NCBI RefSeq assembly: GCF_012563545.1
Contig: NZ_CP050804.1
Span: 1,116,001-1,180,000 of the forward strand
Origin: Arcanobacterium buesumense
GTDB taxonomy: Bacteria > Actinomycetota > Actinomycetes > Actinomycetales > Actinomycetaceae
Reading direction: 5' to 3'
DNA length: 64,000 nucleotides
A model generated the notes under the pieces. The model saw nothing but the letters and a program-made list of their open reading frames with translations, did no database searches and was not told the origin of the DNA. The position numbers and the translations under genes are program-made. Positions within the stretch are counted from its first letter, which is position 1; each line of letters opens with the position of its first letter. This document shows positions 45,797 through 55,277 of the stretch, in pieces.

Positions 45797-47458
45797 GTGA
45801 AACCATTCGATCCACGCCTTATGCATTATGCACAGGCAACTCGTCGATACCTTGCTTTGCTCGTCGGAATAGGCATTGTGATGACCCTCCTAATAGGCGT
45901 TCAAACCTATCTGATCGCCGCCATTATCGCGCCCATTTTTTATCACCAAAGTAGCCTCGGCCAAGCTATACCTGCTCTTATACTTTTAGGTGCAGTCTTT
46001 TTAGGCCGTATCACACTGACCTACCTGCAAGGCGCCATCGGACACCGTTCCGCAGTTCGCGTCATCAGCCAATTACGGTCACGAGTTTTACAGCACGCTG
46101 GTGATCTCGGTGAACGCTGGTTAGCGCGAGGTAACACCAACGAAGTTGTGACGTTAACTACGCGTGGTTTAGATGACTTAGAAGATTACTTTGTCCATTT
46201 TTTGCCCGAACTATTTCTCACTGCTACCGCTACACCTCTTCTCCTTGCCGTTGTCACCTATATGGATTTCTTAAGCGGAGTCATGATCGTCTTATGCTTA
46301 CCACTGATCCCGCTCTTCATGATCCTCATCGGCAAAATGACGCAATCTTATTCAGCTAAACGCCTCCAAACTATGCAACAACTAGGAAGCCAACTCCTAG
46401 ACTTATTAGGCGGGCTTGCAACTCTCAAAGGCGTTGGTCGAGAAACCGGCCCAGCCCAGCGGGTGGACGAGCTCGGTCTATCTTTCGCCCGCCGAACAAT
46501 GAACACCCTCTACGTTGCTTTCCTATCCGGAGCAGCCTTGGAATTCATCACCACGCTCACTACTGCACTTGTTGCTGTATCTATCGGCTTACGAATGGTC
46601 AACGGCGATGTTTTACTGTTTGAAGGGCTCGTCGTCATCATGCTTACCCCTGAGGTACTGAGACCATTACGCGAAGTTGGCACCCAATTCCACGCTTCAG
46701 CCAACGGAGTTGCTGCCGCCGAACGCGCATTCAAAATCTTACAAACCCAGCCATATCATCATTCAGGCAACAAACCAGTGCCAGATATGAGCAAAACACC
46801 TATTCATCTCAGTGAAGTTTCAGTTTTGGCTCCCGGAAGGGCAACCATTGCACCATCGTCATTAACCGCCACAATTAATCCTGGACAAGTAACCGTCATC
46901 CGTGGCGCCTCCGGATCTGGAAAATCTACCACCGTTAACGTATTGCTAGGATTATTAGCACCATCTGCCGGAAAAGTGCTTATCGGAGATGAAGATTTAG
47001 CACAACTTGATCAGCAACAATGGTGGGAAAACATCACTTGGGTGCCCCAACGTCCAGTTCTCGTTCCCGGAACAATCGCTGAGAATCTCGGTGCTGATCC
47101 AGCTACTGAAGCCGTCATTCGCGCAACTCATATCACCGGATTTGACGACGTACTAGCTACGCTTCCCCATGGCTGGCACACTCGTATCGGTCAAGGCGGG
47201 ACTGGCCTATCAGTAGGACAACGCCAACGGCTAGCACTGACAAAAGCGTTGATTTCAGCTAACCCTATTGTCATTCTTGACGAGCCTTCAGCTCACCTCG
47301 ATGCAATTTCTGAAGAACACGTCTTAGCCGCAATCAATGAATTATGCGCCAGTGGACACACGGTCATCGTTATCGCTCATCGCACCGCTATGGCTGATCT
47401 CGCTGACAATCTGATCGACGTCGTTTCCCGCACGCGACTTACCCGGGAGGTATTGTGA
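45797..47458 (+). CDS. cydD: ABC transporter for cysteine/glutathione, CydD subunit
   Basis: 553 residues: six-helix exporter domain (about 1-320) and nucleotide-binding domain with Walker A GASGSGKST, signature LSVGQRQR and Walker B VILDEPSAHLD. CydDC exports reductant thiols needed for assembling cytochrome bd. Its stop overlaps the cydC start by four bases. Normally it follows cydB directly; here a decayed sugar operon of 3.8 kb lies between. Confidence 0.93.
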   Translation: MKPFDPRLMHYAQATRRYLALLVGIGIVMTLLIGVQTYLIAAIIAPIFYHQSSLGQAIPALILLGAVFLGRITLTYLQGAIGHRSAVRVISQLRSRVLQHAGDLGERWLARGNTNEVVTLTTRGLDDLEDYFVHFLPELFLTATATPLLLAVVTYMDFLSGVMIVLCLPLIPLFMILIGKMTQSYSAKRLQTMQQLGSQLLDLLGGLATLKGVGRETGPAQRVDELGLSFARRTMNTLYVAFLSGAALEFITTLTTALVAVSIGLRMVNGDVLLFEGLVVIMLTPEVLRPLREVGTQFHASANGVAAAERAFKILQTQPYHHSGNKPVPDMSKTPIHLSEVSVLAPGRATIAPSSLTATINPGQVTVIRGASGSGKSTTVNVLLGLLAPSAGKVLIGDEDLAQLDQQQWWENITWVPQRPVLVPGTIAENLGADPATEAVIRATHITGFDDVLATLPHGWHTRIGQGGTGLSVGQRQRLALTKALISANPIVILDEPSAHLDAISEEHVLAAINELCASGHTVIVIAHRTAMADLADNLIDVVSRTRLTREVL

Positions 47459-49212
47459 CCCATCCATTTCCCCACGACGAACGAGTCGCACTTAGCCGTT
47501 GCTTAAAAATTCTCGACGTCGATAAAAAACGTTTCACATGGTCCGTGCTAGCTGGCTCTGGTGCCCTCGGCTCAACCGTCGGCTTAGGTGCCACCGCAGC
47601 ATGGATGATCGCCCGCGCCGCCCAACTTCCTCCCGTACTCGATTTAAGCGTAGCCTCGGTCGGTGTCCGTGCTTTCGGCGTGGGCAAAGCAATCTTCCGA
47701 TATCTCGAACGTATCGCCTCCCATTGGGTCGCGTTACACGGTATGGCTAAACTACGCTCCCACATCTACCGGCAACTAGCTAACTCCTCAACAGACGTCG
47801 TAACATCACTCAAACGTGGCGATCTCTTGACCCGTACTAACGCAGATGTCGACGAAGTAGGACTCGTCGTCGTCCAATCACTTCTCCCCATGTTTGTGGC
47901 CGGAATTATTACCCTACTAACCCTCGGAATTCTTGGTTTCCTCTCCCCTCTCATTGCCATCATCGTAGCTATTGCCCTATTTTTTAGTGGGTTTGTCGGA
48001 CCACTATGCGCCATGATGGGTGCAAAAATGGCTGAAGAAGCCAATATTGCTACTCGTGCTCAACTCAATGAGCAAGCCTTATACCTCCTTGAGCATGCTT
48101 CCGAATTACGCGTATCTGGCAAACTGACAACCGCACAAGCTCGGCAACAGAGCATCGAGGAAAAAATGTGGAAAAATCGTGATCATGCCGCACGGTACAC
48201 AGCCTTGGCCTCCGCGATAGATATCTTTGCCCTCGGCTTTGCCGTCATCGGCGCACTTATTATTGGCTCATGGCAGGTTGGTCTTGGCACATTAAGCGAA
48301 GTAAATCTTGTCGTTTGCGTGCTTACCCCATTATCAGCTTTCGAAGCCACATCACGTATGCCCCGCGCTTTTATCCAACTAACGCGATCGGGGGCCGCCG
48401 CACAACGGATCATGGCTATCATTGATCAAGCCGCCATGTCCCCGGCATCTGAGGCCACCCCACAGATCACCCCCGGTTGCGCACTCCAGGCCACTAACGT
48501 CGTAGCCGGATGGCCAGGCGGGCCTGATGTGACTACCCCTATTTCGTTGCAGATACAACCCGGGCGAACCCTAGCAATCGTCGGACCGTCAGGCATCGGA
48601 AAATCCACATTGCTCGCCACACTAGCCGGTTTAATTCCACCGCACGCCGGTGAGGTAACAATCGATTCTCAACCAGTGTCTACCATTGCCCGCAGTGCGC
48701 TAACTGAACATATCAGTTTCACGGCAGAAGACGCCCATATTTTTGACACCACGATTCTTGAAAATCTGCGAGTTGCTCGTCCCGATGTCTCTGCGCAAGA
48801 AGCGCGTGATTTACTCAATCGGATCGGCTTAGGTTCCTGGTTAAATCAGCTACCCCACGGAGTGGATACCGAATTAGGTACGGACGCCACAACTGTTTCT
48901 GGCGGTGAACGACGCCGTCTGCTGGTAGCACGTGCTCTTGCTACTCCAGCAACTATTTTACTTCTCGACGAACCAGGTGAACATCTCGATCCGCATACCG
49001 CAGATCTTCTGATTCGCGATATCCTCAACGTCGATCACAACCGAGCCGTCGTCCTTGTCACCCACCGGCTCACCCCACTCGATGCGGCAGACCACGTTAT
49101 CATCCTAGATGATAACGGCAGCGGACAAGCCACTATTATTGATCAAGGAACCCACACCGAACTCAGTAAACGTAACTCCCAATATGCTTGGTCGTTACGC
49201 CAAGAAGGATAA
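47455..49212 (+). CDS. cydC: ABC transporter for cysteine/glutathione, CydC subunit
   Basis: 585 residues with N-terminal membrane domain and C-terminal ATPase (GPSGIGKST, VSGGERRR, LLLDEPGEHLD). It forms a heterodimer with CydD. It starts at the GTG inside the cydD stop (GTGA). Its stop is four bases before the start of the histidine kinase gene, so the operon may continue into the kinase. Confidence 0.93.
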   Translation: MTHPFPHDERVALSRCLKILDVDKKRFTWSVLAGSGALGSTVGLGATAAWMIARAAQLPPVLDLSVASVGVRAFGVGKAIFRYLERIASHWVALHGMAKLRSHIYRQLANSSTDVVTSLKRGDLLTRTNADVDEVGLVVVQSLLPMFVAGIITLLTLGILGFLSPLIAIIVAIALFFSGFVGPLCAMMGAKMAEEANIATRAQLNEQALYLLEHASELRVSGKLTTAQARQQSIEEKMWKNRDHAARYTALASAIDIFALGFAVIGALIIGSWQVGLGTLSEVNLVVCVLTPLSAFEATSRMPRAFIQLTRSGAAAQRIMAIIDQAAMSPASEATPQITPGCALQATNVVAGWPGGPDVTTPISLQIQPGRTLAIVGPSGIGKSTLLATLAGLIPPHAGEVTIDSQPVSTIARSALTEHISFTAEDAHIFDTTILENLRVARPDVSAQEARDLLNRIGLGSWLNQLPHGVDTELGTDATTVSGGERRRLLVARALATPATILLLDEPGEHLDPHTADLLIRDILNVDHNRAVVLVTHRLTPLDAADHVIILDDNGSGQATIIDQGTHTELSKRNSQYAWSLRQEG

Positions 49213-49216
49213 TCTC

Positions 49217-50857
49217 ATGGATTCTAATCGACTCACTGCCGTTGTCTCACACGCTTTACAACTCACTGGTCAACTTGAACGCGAGGCAGCCTATCAACAC
49301 TTCGTCGATTCCGCCCGCCAGCTCACTGGTGCCCACTATGCTGCACTCGCAGTTTTAGACTCCCACGGGGAGACAATGCAATTCATCCAATCTGGAATGG
49401 AACCAGAAGATGCCCGAAAGGTCGGCCGTCCCCCACGCGGTCATGGAGTTTTCGCAGATACTCCATTGAAGGGATGGTTGATCGTTAACGATCTCGATAC
49501 TTATCCCCATCGTTACGGTTACCCGGCCGGACACCCCGTAATGAAAAACTATCTAGCTGTTGCCGTCTCAATTAAAGAACAAGTTTGGGGCCGGCTCTAC
49601 CTTACAGATAAACCAGGCGGTTTTACTGACGACGACGGCGCTCAAATGGAGATCCTGGCACAAGCAGCAGCGATCGCAGCCCAAAATTCTCAAATGTTTG
49701 TGCGTTCACAAAACCGTGCTCGTTGGCTAACCGCCTCACAAAACATTGTTTCTTCCTTGCTCGAAGGCTCAGGCGAAGACGAAGCCTTGCAAGTTATCGT
49801 CCATGAAATGCGTATCGCTGCTCAAGCTGATGCCGCCATCATGGTGTTACCGTCCATTCAAGACACCTGGGTGTCAGAAATTGTTGATGGTGAAGGCGCC
49901 GAACAACTCCTCGGTATCGCATTCCCGGAAGCCGGACGAGCCATGACTGTTGTTCATGAACAAGCAGGTTTAGTTGTTGATTCAATGCAACGGCTTCGCA
50001 CAGTTCGTATCGAGCAACTACGCCAATGGGGACCCGCCTTGTATGCGCCACTAGCATCTAAATCTGCTGGTACCGGCGTAATTTTGCTTTTACGTGATGT
50101 TGGTGGTGTTGAGTTTAACCTTCATGATTTGGCGATGGCAGAAAATGCTGCCAAACAGGCTGCGATTGCGCTAGAGCTAGCCGAGGCACGGCTCAATGAG
50201 GAACTAGCTTCCGAACTCGATGAGCGTTCTCGTATCGGACGTGACCTCCACGATCTTGCTATCCAACAGCTTTTTGCATCTGGTATGCATATTACCGCTG
50301 TCAAAGAAGACCTAATCGCAAAAGGATACGCAAAAGAAGTTAGTGCAGCTTTAGATCAAGCAATATCTTCTATTGACGAATCCGTCCGCCAAATCCGTGT
50401 TATTGTCCAGTCACTGCGTGATGACTCTGCCTCAATTGCGCTTGTTGAACGACTCCAGCAAGAAACAAAAGTGGCACTGCAAACATTAGATTTCGCACCG
50501 TCATTAATCATCAGTTGGAATGGGTCAGTGACAACCAATGACAATACTTTTGCGCTCATTGACGACGCAGTAGGTGCAGATATTGCAGACGACGTCGTTG
50601 CCGTTGTCCGCGAAGGCTTATCGAATGCCGCCCGACATGCTCATGCGTCCTCTGTTGCGGTGAAACTATCTGTTAACCCTACGCACGTCAAAATTGACGT
50701 GATCGACGATGGACGCGGAATAACACAATCATTGGGACGGCGCTCTGGGTTATCGAATCTCGCTGCTCGCGCCCGGCGCCATCACGGAACATTCACGATT
50801 TCAAACCGGGAACAAACCCGTGGAACACGTGTTACTTGGGAAGCGCCCCTGACATAG
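49217..50857 (+). CDS. GAF-domain sensor histidine kinase (NarL/DevS type)
   Basis: 546 residues from the ATG at 49217. Two GAF domains (about 15-165 and 180-330), then a HisKA_3 dimerisation domain with His345 in GRDLHDLAIQQLFASG, and an HATPase with VREGLSNAARHAHASS and DDGRGI. No membrane helix is seen. The layout is like DevS/DosT of mycobacteria, which sense oxygen or redox via haem in the first GAF domain; the distal haem His is not assigned here. It follows cydC by four bases and converges with its likely response regulator. Confidence 0.9.
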   Translation: MDSNRLTAVVSHALQLTGQLEREAAYQHFVDSARQLTGAHYAALAVLDSHGETMQFIQSGMEPEDARKVGRPPRGHGVFADTPLKGWLIVNDLDTYPHRYGYPAGHPVMKNYLAVAVSIKEQVWGRLYLTDKPGGFTDDDGAQMEILAQAAAIAAQNSQMFVRSQNRARWLTASQNIVSSLLEGSGEDEALQVIVHEMRIAAQADAAIMVLPSIQDTWVSEIVDGEGAEQLLGIAFPEAGRAMTVVHEQAGLVVDSMQRLRTVRIEQLRQWGPALYAPLASKSAGTGVILLLRDVGGVEFNLHDLAMAENAAKQAAIALELAEARLNEELASELDERSRIGRDLHDLAIQQLFASGMHITAVKEDLIAKGYAKEVSAALDQAISSIDESVRQIRVIVQSLRDDSASIALVERLQQETKVALQTLDFAPSLIISWNGSVTTNDNTFALIDDAVGADIADDVVAVVREGLSNAARHAHASSVAVKLSVNPTHVKIDVIDDGRGITQSLGRRSGLSNLAARARRHHGTFTISNREQTRGTRVTWEAPLT

Positions 50858-50858
50858 T

Positions 50859-50897
50859 ATTCGTGTGTGACTAGCATTGGACTAGTCACACACGAAT
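50859..50897. terminator. Bidirectional terminator between kinase and regulator
   Basis: ATTCGTGTGTGACTAG and CTAGTCACACACGAAT pair perfectly over 16 bases around a seven-base loop. The converging kinase and regulator genes share it. Confidence 0.9.
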
Positions 50898-50909
50898 ATA
50901 AGTATTTAT

Positions 50910-51563
50910 TTAGTTAGCGGCGTTACGCCATCCAGCTGCCCGCTGGCCAGCTACCCACGCAGCTACTTGCGTGCGCCGTTGCATGCCCATCTTCGACAAT
51001 AACGACGTGATATGATTCTTCACGGTTTTTTCGGCAACGCCGAGTTTTTCGCCAATTTCACGATTAGAAAGACCGTCACCAATAAGCTGGAGGACTTTGC
51101 GTTCCGATGGAGTCAAATCTGCCGTCGGATCGTCGTGATCAGCGCGCCGGCGCGTGACAGTACGTTCGTCAAGAAGTACACGACCATCAGCAACTGCTCG
51201 GATCACATCAGTGATTTCAGCTCCTCGAACAGATTTGAGTAAGTAAGCTTTTGCGCCAGCATCAAGGGCTTCAGCTAGTGCGTCGTCGTCATCAAACGAA
51301 GTCAAAACAATACATTTGACTTGCGGTACTCGTTCGTGGAGTTCACGAATAATATCAATGCCGGTACCATCTGGAAGACGCAAATCGACGAGGGCGACCT
51401 GCGGAATCATCAGTTCCGCGCGACGAATTGCTTCGGCGACTGAACCAGCTTCCGCAATAACCTGCAACCCGTTGGCGCGATCGACTACTTCGGCAATACC
51501 TCGACGAACCACTTCGTGATCGTCGATTATCATGACACTTATAGGGGTAATTTCTTCACTCAC
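50910..51563 (-). CDS. NarL/LuxR-type response regulator (DevR-like)
   Basis: 217 residues: receiver domain with phospho-acceptor Asp60 in LVDLRLPDGTG, the conserved Lys in YLLKSVRG, and a LuxR HTH (LTPSERKVLQLIGDGLSNRE and KTVKNHITSLLSKMG). The overall layout matches DevR/DosR. It is probably the partner of the adjacent kinase. Possible targets include the cyd genes; this is inference from the neighbourhood. Confidence 0.92.
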   Translation of the reverse strand: MSEEITPISVMIIDDHEVVRRGIAEVVDRANGLQVIAEAGSVAEAIRRAELMIPQVALVDLRLPDGTGIDIIRELHERVPQVKCIVLTSFDDDDALAEALDAGAKAYLLKSVRGAEITDVIRAVADGRVLLDERTVTRRRADHDDPTADLTPSERKVLQLIGDGLSNREIGEKLGVAEKTVKNHITSLLSKMGMQRRTQVAAWVAGQRAAGWRNAAN

Positions 51564-51573
51564 AGTATGTAGT

Positions 51574-52430
51574 TTACCTCGAACGGCGTTGACATGTCGG
51601 GCATAAATGTGACGACCTATTCATAAAGGTTATCCGCTCAATTGCGGTCCCACAGCGATCACATGGAAAACCTGCCTTACCATACACGTGTAAGGCCCGT
51701 TCAAAGTAGCCTGCCTGGCCATCAACATTGACATACAGCGAGTCAAATGAGGTTCCACCGGCTGCCAAAGCACGCTCCATGACATCTTGTGCTGCCATAT
51801 AAACATCCACAATAGCTGTCACGGTCATGGCAGTTGTTATTTTGCGCGGATGCACGCGGGCCTGCCATAATGCTTCATCGGCATAAATATTGCCAATACC
51901 CGACGCAATATCTTGGTTCAATAAGGCGCGTTTTATTTCTGTTCGCTTCTTTTTCACCAAGCGCGCTACCTTATGAATATCGCATAGTGGATCGAGAAGA
52001 TCACGGCCAATGTGCGCAACCCGTTGTGGTATTAACGCAAGATCACTGCCATAACCACCAGGTCCGTCGTCAAGTGTAGGTACCAAAATATCTGGCTGTA
52101 AATGGCCAAAAGTTCGCTGATCAACAAAATCTAGGCTCGTTCCATCAGTAAAATGGAACCGGGCACGCGCATGAGGAGAGATGTACTGTTAATACGGAAC
52201 TGTCCGGACATGCCAAGATGTGCAACGATGGCGCTATCTTCAGTGACCATCCACATATACTTACCGCGTCGAACTACCGCGTTAATCGTGTGGCCTATTA
52301 TTGGTTGCACGCCAGTAGGCGACATACGTACAACGCGGGGATGGAAAACGTCCACATCGGCAATGGTTTTATCAATAACATACGGGATAAGACCATGACG
52401 TATAGTTTCGACTTCGGGAAGCTCAGGCAT
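51574..52430 (-). pseudogene. mutM: Formamidopyrimidine-DNA glycosylase MutM, frameshifted
   Basis: The N-terminal part (from ATG 52430; PELPEVETIRHGL with the catalytic Pro2 and Glu3, and AHLGMSGQFRI) and the C-terminal part (SPHARARFHFTDGT, LNQDIASGIGNIYADEALW for the H2TH, and the zinc finger CDRCGTAIERI...CPTCQ) are in different frames, joined near 52176-52190. The region there is also a few residues short. So the protein would lose the H2TH and zinc finger. The start overlaps the rnc stop by eight bases. Confidence 0.85.
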
Positions 52431-53133
52431 TGTTCTGCGAATATGGAGTATTAGTTAAAAGACGATGATATCCGTCTTCACAGGCAGCAAGCTTTGCTGC
52501 CTTGCGCGATGTTGCTTCTCCTCTGCCCCATTCGGTGGCACCGATAAAAGCGCAGGCCGTATAAACTTTTGCATGATCTGGGCCTTCTGCGTGAAGCTGA
52601 TAAGAGATATCCCCTTTAATGCCAAGCTCTCGGGCTTTTTCTTCTAAAGCAGTACGCCAATCGAGAGCTGGTCCCATACGAGTGGCTTCGATAATTTTCT
52701 CTTTCAGATGCCGGCGCACAGTATCAATAACAACAGCTAATCCACCTGCCTCATAGGTGGCAGCGATTAATGCTTCAACCGTATCGGAAAGGATTGAATC
52801 TTTATCACGCCCTCCAGAGCGCTCTTCGCCTTTTCCTAGTCGAATGTAGTCTCCTAGTTCAAGGCCACGAGCGATATCCGCCAGCGCACGTTCTGAGACT
52901 GCTGCTGATTTAATCTTCGACAATTCTCCATCTGACTTATCTGGGTAGTCATGAAAAATCTGTTCCGCAACAACAGCGCCCAAAATTGAATCGCCTAAAA
53001 ATTCTAGGCGTTCATTATGTTTACTATCGTGCTCATAAGCCCATGAACGATGGGTCAACGCTAAGGTGAGCAAGTCACTTGGAATATCTACACCCCAACG
53101 AGCCAGTAGTTGGCTGCGATCATGCTTGTGCAT
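52423..53133 (-). CDS. rnc: Ribonuclease III
   Basis: 236 residues from the ATG at 53133. RNase III domain signature HNERLEFLGDSILGAVV near residue 40, the second acidic motif SDTVEALIAATYE near 115, and a C-terminal double-stranded RNA-binding domain (ALEEKARELG to KAAKLAACE). It cuts duplex rRNA precursors and mRNAs. Its start overlaps the DUF177 stop (TAATG). Confidence 0.97.
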   Translation of the reverse strand: MHKHDRSQLLARWGVDIPSDLLTLALTHRSWAYEHDSKHNERLEFLGDSILGAVVAEQIFHDYPDKSDGELSKIKSAAVSERALADIARGLELGDYIRLGKGEERSGGRDKDSILSDTVEALIAATYEAGGLAVVIDTVRRHLKEKIIEATRMGPALDWRTALEEKARELGIKGDISYQLHAEGPDHAKVYTACAFIGATEWGRGEATSRKAAKLAACEDGYHRLLTNTPYSQNNA

Positions 53134-53684
53134 TAGTTTTCCCTCATCTGTTCCGCGAGCGCATCTAGCGCAGAAAAAGCGGGGTTGAGAAATTCGTAAC
53201 GGTGGCCCGCAGGTAAATCTTTCCACGGTTGGCCGCACTCTGGGCATAGGCCCTGGCAGTCCGGAGAGCACAACGGAGTGAACGGAAGTGCTAAGACAAT
53301 GGCATCTCGTATCAACAGCTCAAGATCGATGTGCATATCTTCGATAACTGGCATGTCTTCTACTTCGTCATCGCCTTCGCTGATAAGCGCTTGGCGTCGC
53401 TCTGGCCAAAAAACAAGCTCTGCGATCGGCTCATTCATGGGTTTCGTAATATCGATAGCACATCGAGAACATTGGCCAAGGGCTTGGGTAACAATTTGTC
53501 CTTGCACAAAAATGCCTTCGGAAACTGATTGCAGAGATATCTGCAGATCAAGGTTTGCGCCAGCAGGCACACCAATAAGGCCAACGCCACATTCTTCGGG
53601 TGCTGGAACGGTCAGGTCCAGATGTGTGGTGGTTCCTGAAACAACATCGGATACCGACACAACGTAATCAGACCGCAAATCCAT
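53133..53684 (-). CDS. YceD/DUF177 family protein (23S rRNA accumulation)
   Basis: 183 residues from the ATG at 53684. The family mark is the C-terminal CSPDCQGLCPECG with two Cys pairs, likely binding zinc, and the segment VTQALGQCSRCAIDITKP. In E. coli YceD affects 23S rRNA levels. In actinobacteria it commonly sits between the coaD group and rpmF/rnc; rpmF itself is not present here. Confidence 0.93.
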   Translation of the reverse strand: MDLRSDYVVSVSDVVSGTTTHLDLTVPAPEECGVGLIGVPAGANLDLQISLQSVSEGIFVQGQIVTQALGQCSRCAIDITKPMNEPIAELVFWPERRQALISEGDDEVEDMPVIEDMHIDLELLIRDAIVLALPFTPLCSPDCQGLCPECGQPWKDLPAGHRYEFLNPAFSALDALAEQMREN

Positions 53685-53716
53685 AGCGCCTTCTTTCTCT
53701 GGTTTTCGCACGTATT

Positions 53717-54223
53717 TTACTGTTCTTGAACACGACGCTGAGCAAGAACTCCTTGTCCAGCGGCAATTTGGTTTTGTAGATGCGCAAGCTGATTAGCTAA
53801 CTCAGAAAGAGTTTGGTCAGAATAATCATTCGCGCCTTGGATAAGCTGTGACGCCTTTTGATGCGCTTCGTCAACAATGCGTGTGGCTTGTGACTTTGCC
53901 GCAACTGTAATCTGATCCTGTGCAACAAGACGCGAAGCTTGTTCGCGCGCTTCGGCAACAATCGATTCGGCTTCTTCACGGGCATGACGCAACACAATAT
54001 CGGCGTCTTCCCGAGCTTGATCAGAAACGCGACCAGCTTGCGACAGAACCGAATCGGCCTGCTTGATCTGATCAGGCACAATGTCGCGGGCAGTATCGAG
54101 CAAATCGATAACTTCGGAACGATTAATCAGAACCGAAGCAGACAACGGCATATTTTTTGCGTTGACAACGATATCGTACAGCTCATCTAAAATTTCGAGT
54201 AAGGACTCTCCCTGATCACTCAT
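53717..54223 (-). CDS. DivIVA-like/SepIVA-type coiled-coil protein
   Basis: 168 residues, almost all helical, with long heptad-like stretches (about 50-150) rich in Ala, Glu, Gln and Arg. Its place next to coaD and its length resemble the actinobacterial septation protein SepIVA (Rv2927c). Its start overlaps the coaD stop by four bases. A role in cell-division or envelope placement is inferred from context. Confidence 0.7.
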   Translation of the reverse strand: MSDQGESLLEILDELYDIVVNAKNMPLSASVLINRSEVIDLLDTARDIVPDQIKQADSVLSQAGRVSDQAREDADIVLRHAREEAESIVAEAREQASRLVAQDQITVAAKSQATRIVDEAHQKASQLIQGANDYSDQTLSELANQLAHLQNQIAAGQGVLAQRRVQEQ

Positions 54224-54696
54224 GCTTTCACCTTTTCTTTTAATGCCTGGGCAACATTGGGCGGCACCAAATCTTCATATGGTCCACCATAGTGTGCTAA
54301 TTCTTTCACGAATGAGGACGCAATATGTGCAAGACTCGGCTCACCCATAACAAAAACCGTCTCAACACCTGATAAATGTCGATTGAGTAACGACATTGGC
54401 AGTTCTGAATCATAGTCCGCAGATCCACGAACTCCTTTGACGATCGCATTCGCGTGGATCTGCTGCGCAAAATCTGCAACAAGTCCATCAACGAGTGCAA
54501 CACGAACATGCGGAATATGCGCAACTGCTTCGCGCGCCAACGCAACACGTTCATCGTCGCTAAATAAATACTTTTTAGCTGAGTTACGGGCAACAACAAC
54601 CACCACTTCGTCAAACATCCGGTGGGCTCGTTCAATAATATCAACATGCCCATAGGTGATGGGGTCAAATGATCCGGGACAAATTGCACAACTCAT
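54220..54696 (-). CDS. coaD: Pantetheine-phosphate adenylyltransferase
   Basis: 158 residues with the nucleotidyltransferase motif PGSFDPITYGHVDIIERA near residue 8 and the second SSxxKEL motif (ASSFVKELAHYGG) near 127. It makes dephospho-CoA from phosphopantetheine and ATP. It lies four bases after rsmD. Confidence 0.97.
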   Translation of the reverse strand: MSCAICPGSFDPITYGHVDIIERAHRMFDEVVVVVARNSAKKYLFSDDERVALAREAVAHIPHVRVALVDGLVADFAQQIHANAIVKGVRGSADYDSELPMSLLNRHLSGVETVFVMGEPSLAHIASSFVKELAHYGGPYEDLVPPNVAQALKEKVKA

Positions 54697-54700
54697 AAGG

Positions 54701-55264
54701 TCACTCTACGTCCTGTTGTGTCATTTGTGCTGTCCACACCCGGGTATCACCCCAGGTTCGTTCGCGCTCAGCGTGTAACTGCGCCGGCCACACTGGTGAC
54801 GAATTACGTTTTGCTCGTTCAACGACGACGAGACCATCGGATTTCAAATGCCTGGGCAAGTGCTCAAGAATGGCAGTCAATTGGTCATCTGGGAAGTCAT
54901 AAGGCGGATCTAAAAAAATAACATCGAATGGACCGTCACTACCCGGCTGGCTCACATAGCTCAAAACATGCGATTTAATAGCACGCAATGGCAACGTCAT
55001 CTCCCTCGCGTTCTGGTTCATCACACGCACAGCTTCTTCTGCAGAATCTACCCCAATAGCACGGTGCGCTCCACGTGAAAGCGCTTCTAAACCTAGCGCA
55101 CCGGAACCGGCAAAAAGATCAAGGAACTCTCCATCTTGCACAAACCCGCGATGATCAAGGTGAGAAAACACTGCCTCTCGCACCAACGACGACGTAGGGC
55201 GCGTGCCGCTCTTAGGCACCCGCACGTTTCGCCCGCCGGCGCTACCAGCCACAATTCTACTCAC
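54701..55264 (-). CDS. rsmD: 16S rRNA (guanine-N2) methyltransferase RsmD
   Basis: 187 residues from the GTG at 55264. SAM-binding motif LDLFAGSGALGLEALSRG and catalytic DPPY (FLDPPYDFPDD). It methylates G966 of 16S rRNA. The N-terminus reads RIVAGSAGGRNVRVP as usual; the upstream extension to 55312 lies in recG. Confidence 0.95.
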   Translation of the reverse strand: MSRIVAGSAGGRNVRVPKSGTRPTSSLVREAVFSHLDHRGFVQDGEFLDLFAGSGALGLEALSRGAHRAIGVDSAEEAVRVMNQNAREMTLPLRAIKSHVLSYVSQPGSDGPFDVIFLDPPYDFPDDQLTAILEHLPRHLKSDGLVVVERAKRNSSPVWPAQLHAERERTWGDTRVWTAQMTQQDVE

Positions 55265-55277
55265 AGTGTTCTCCTTC

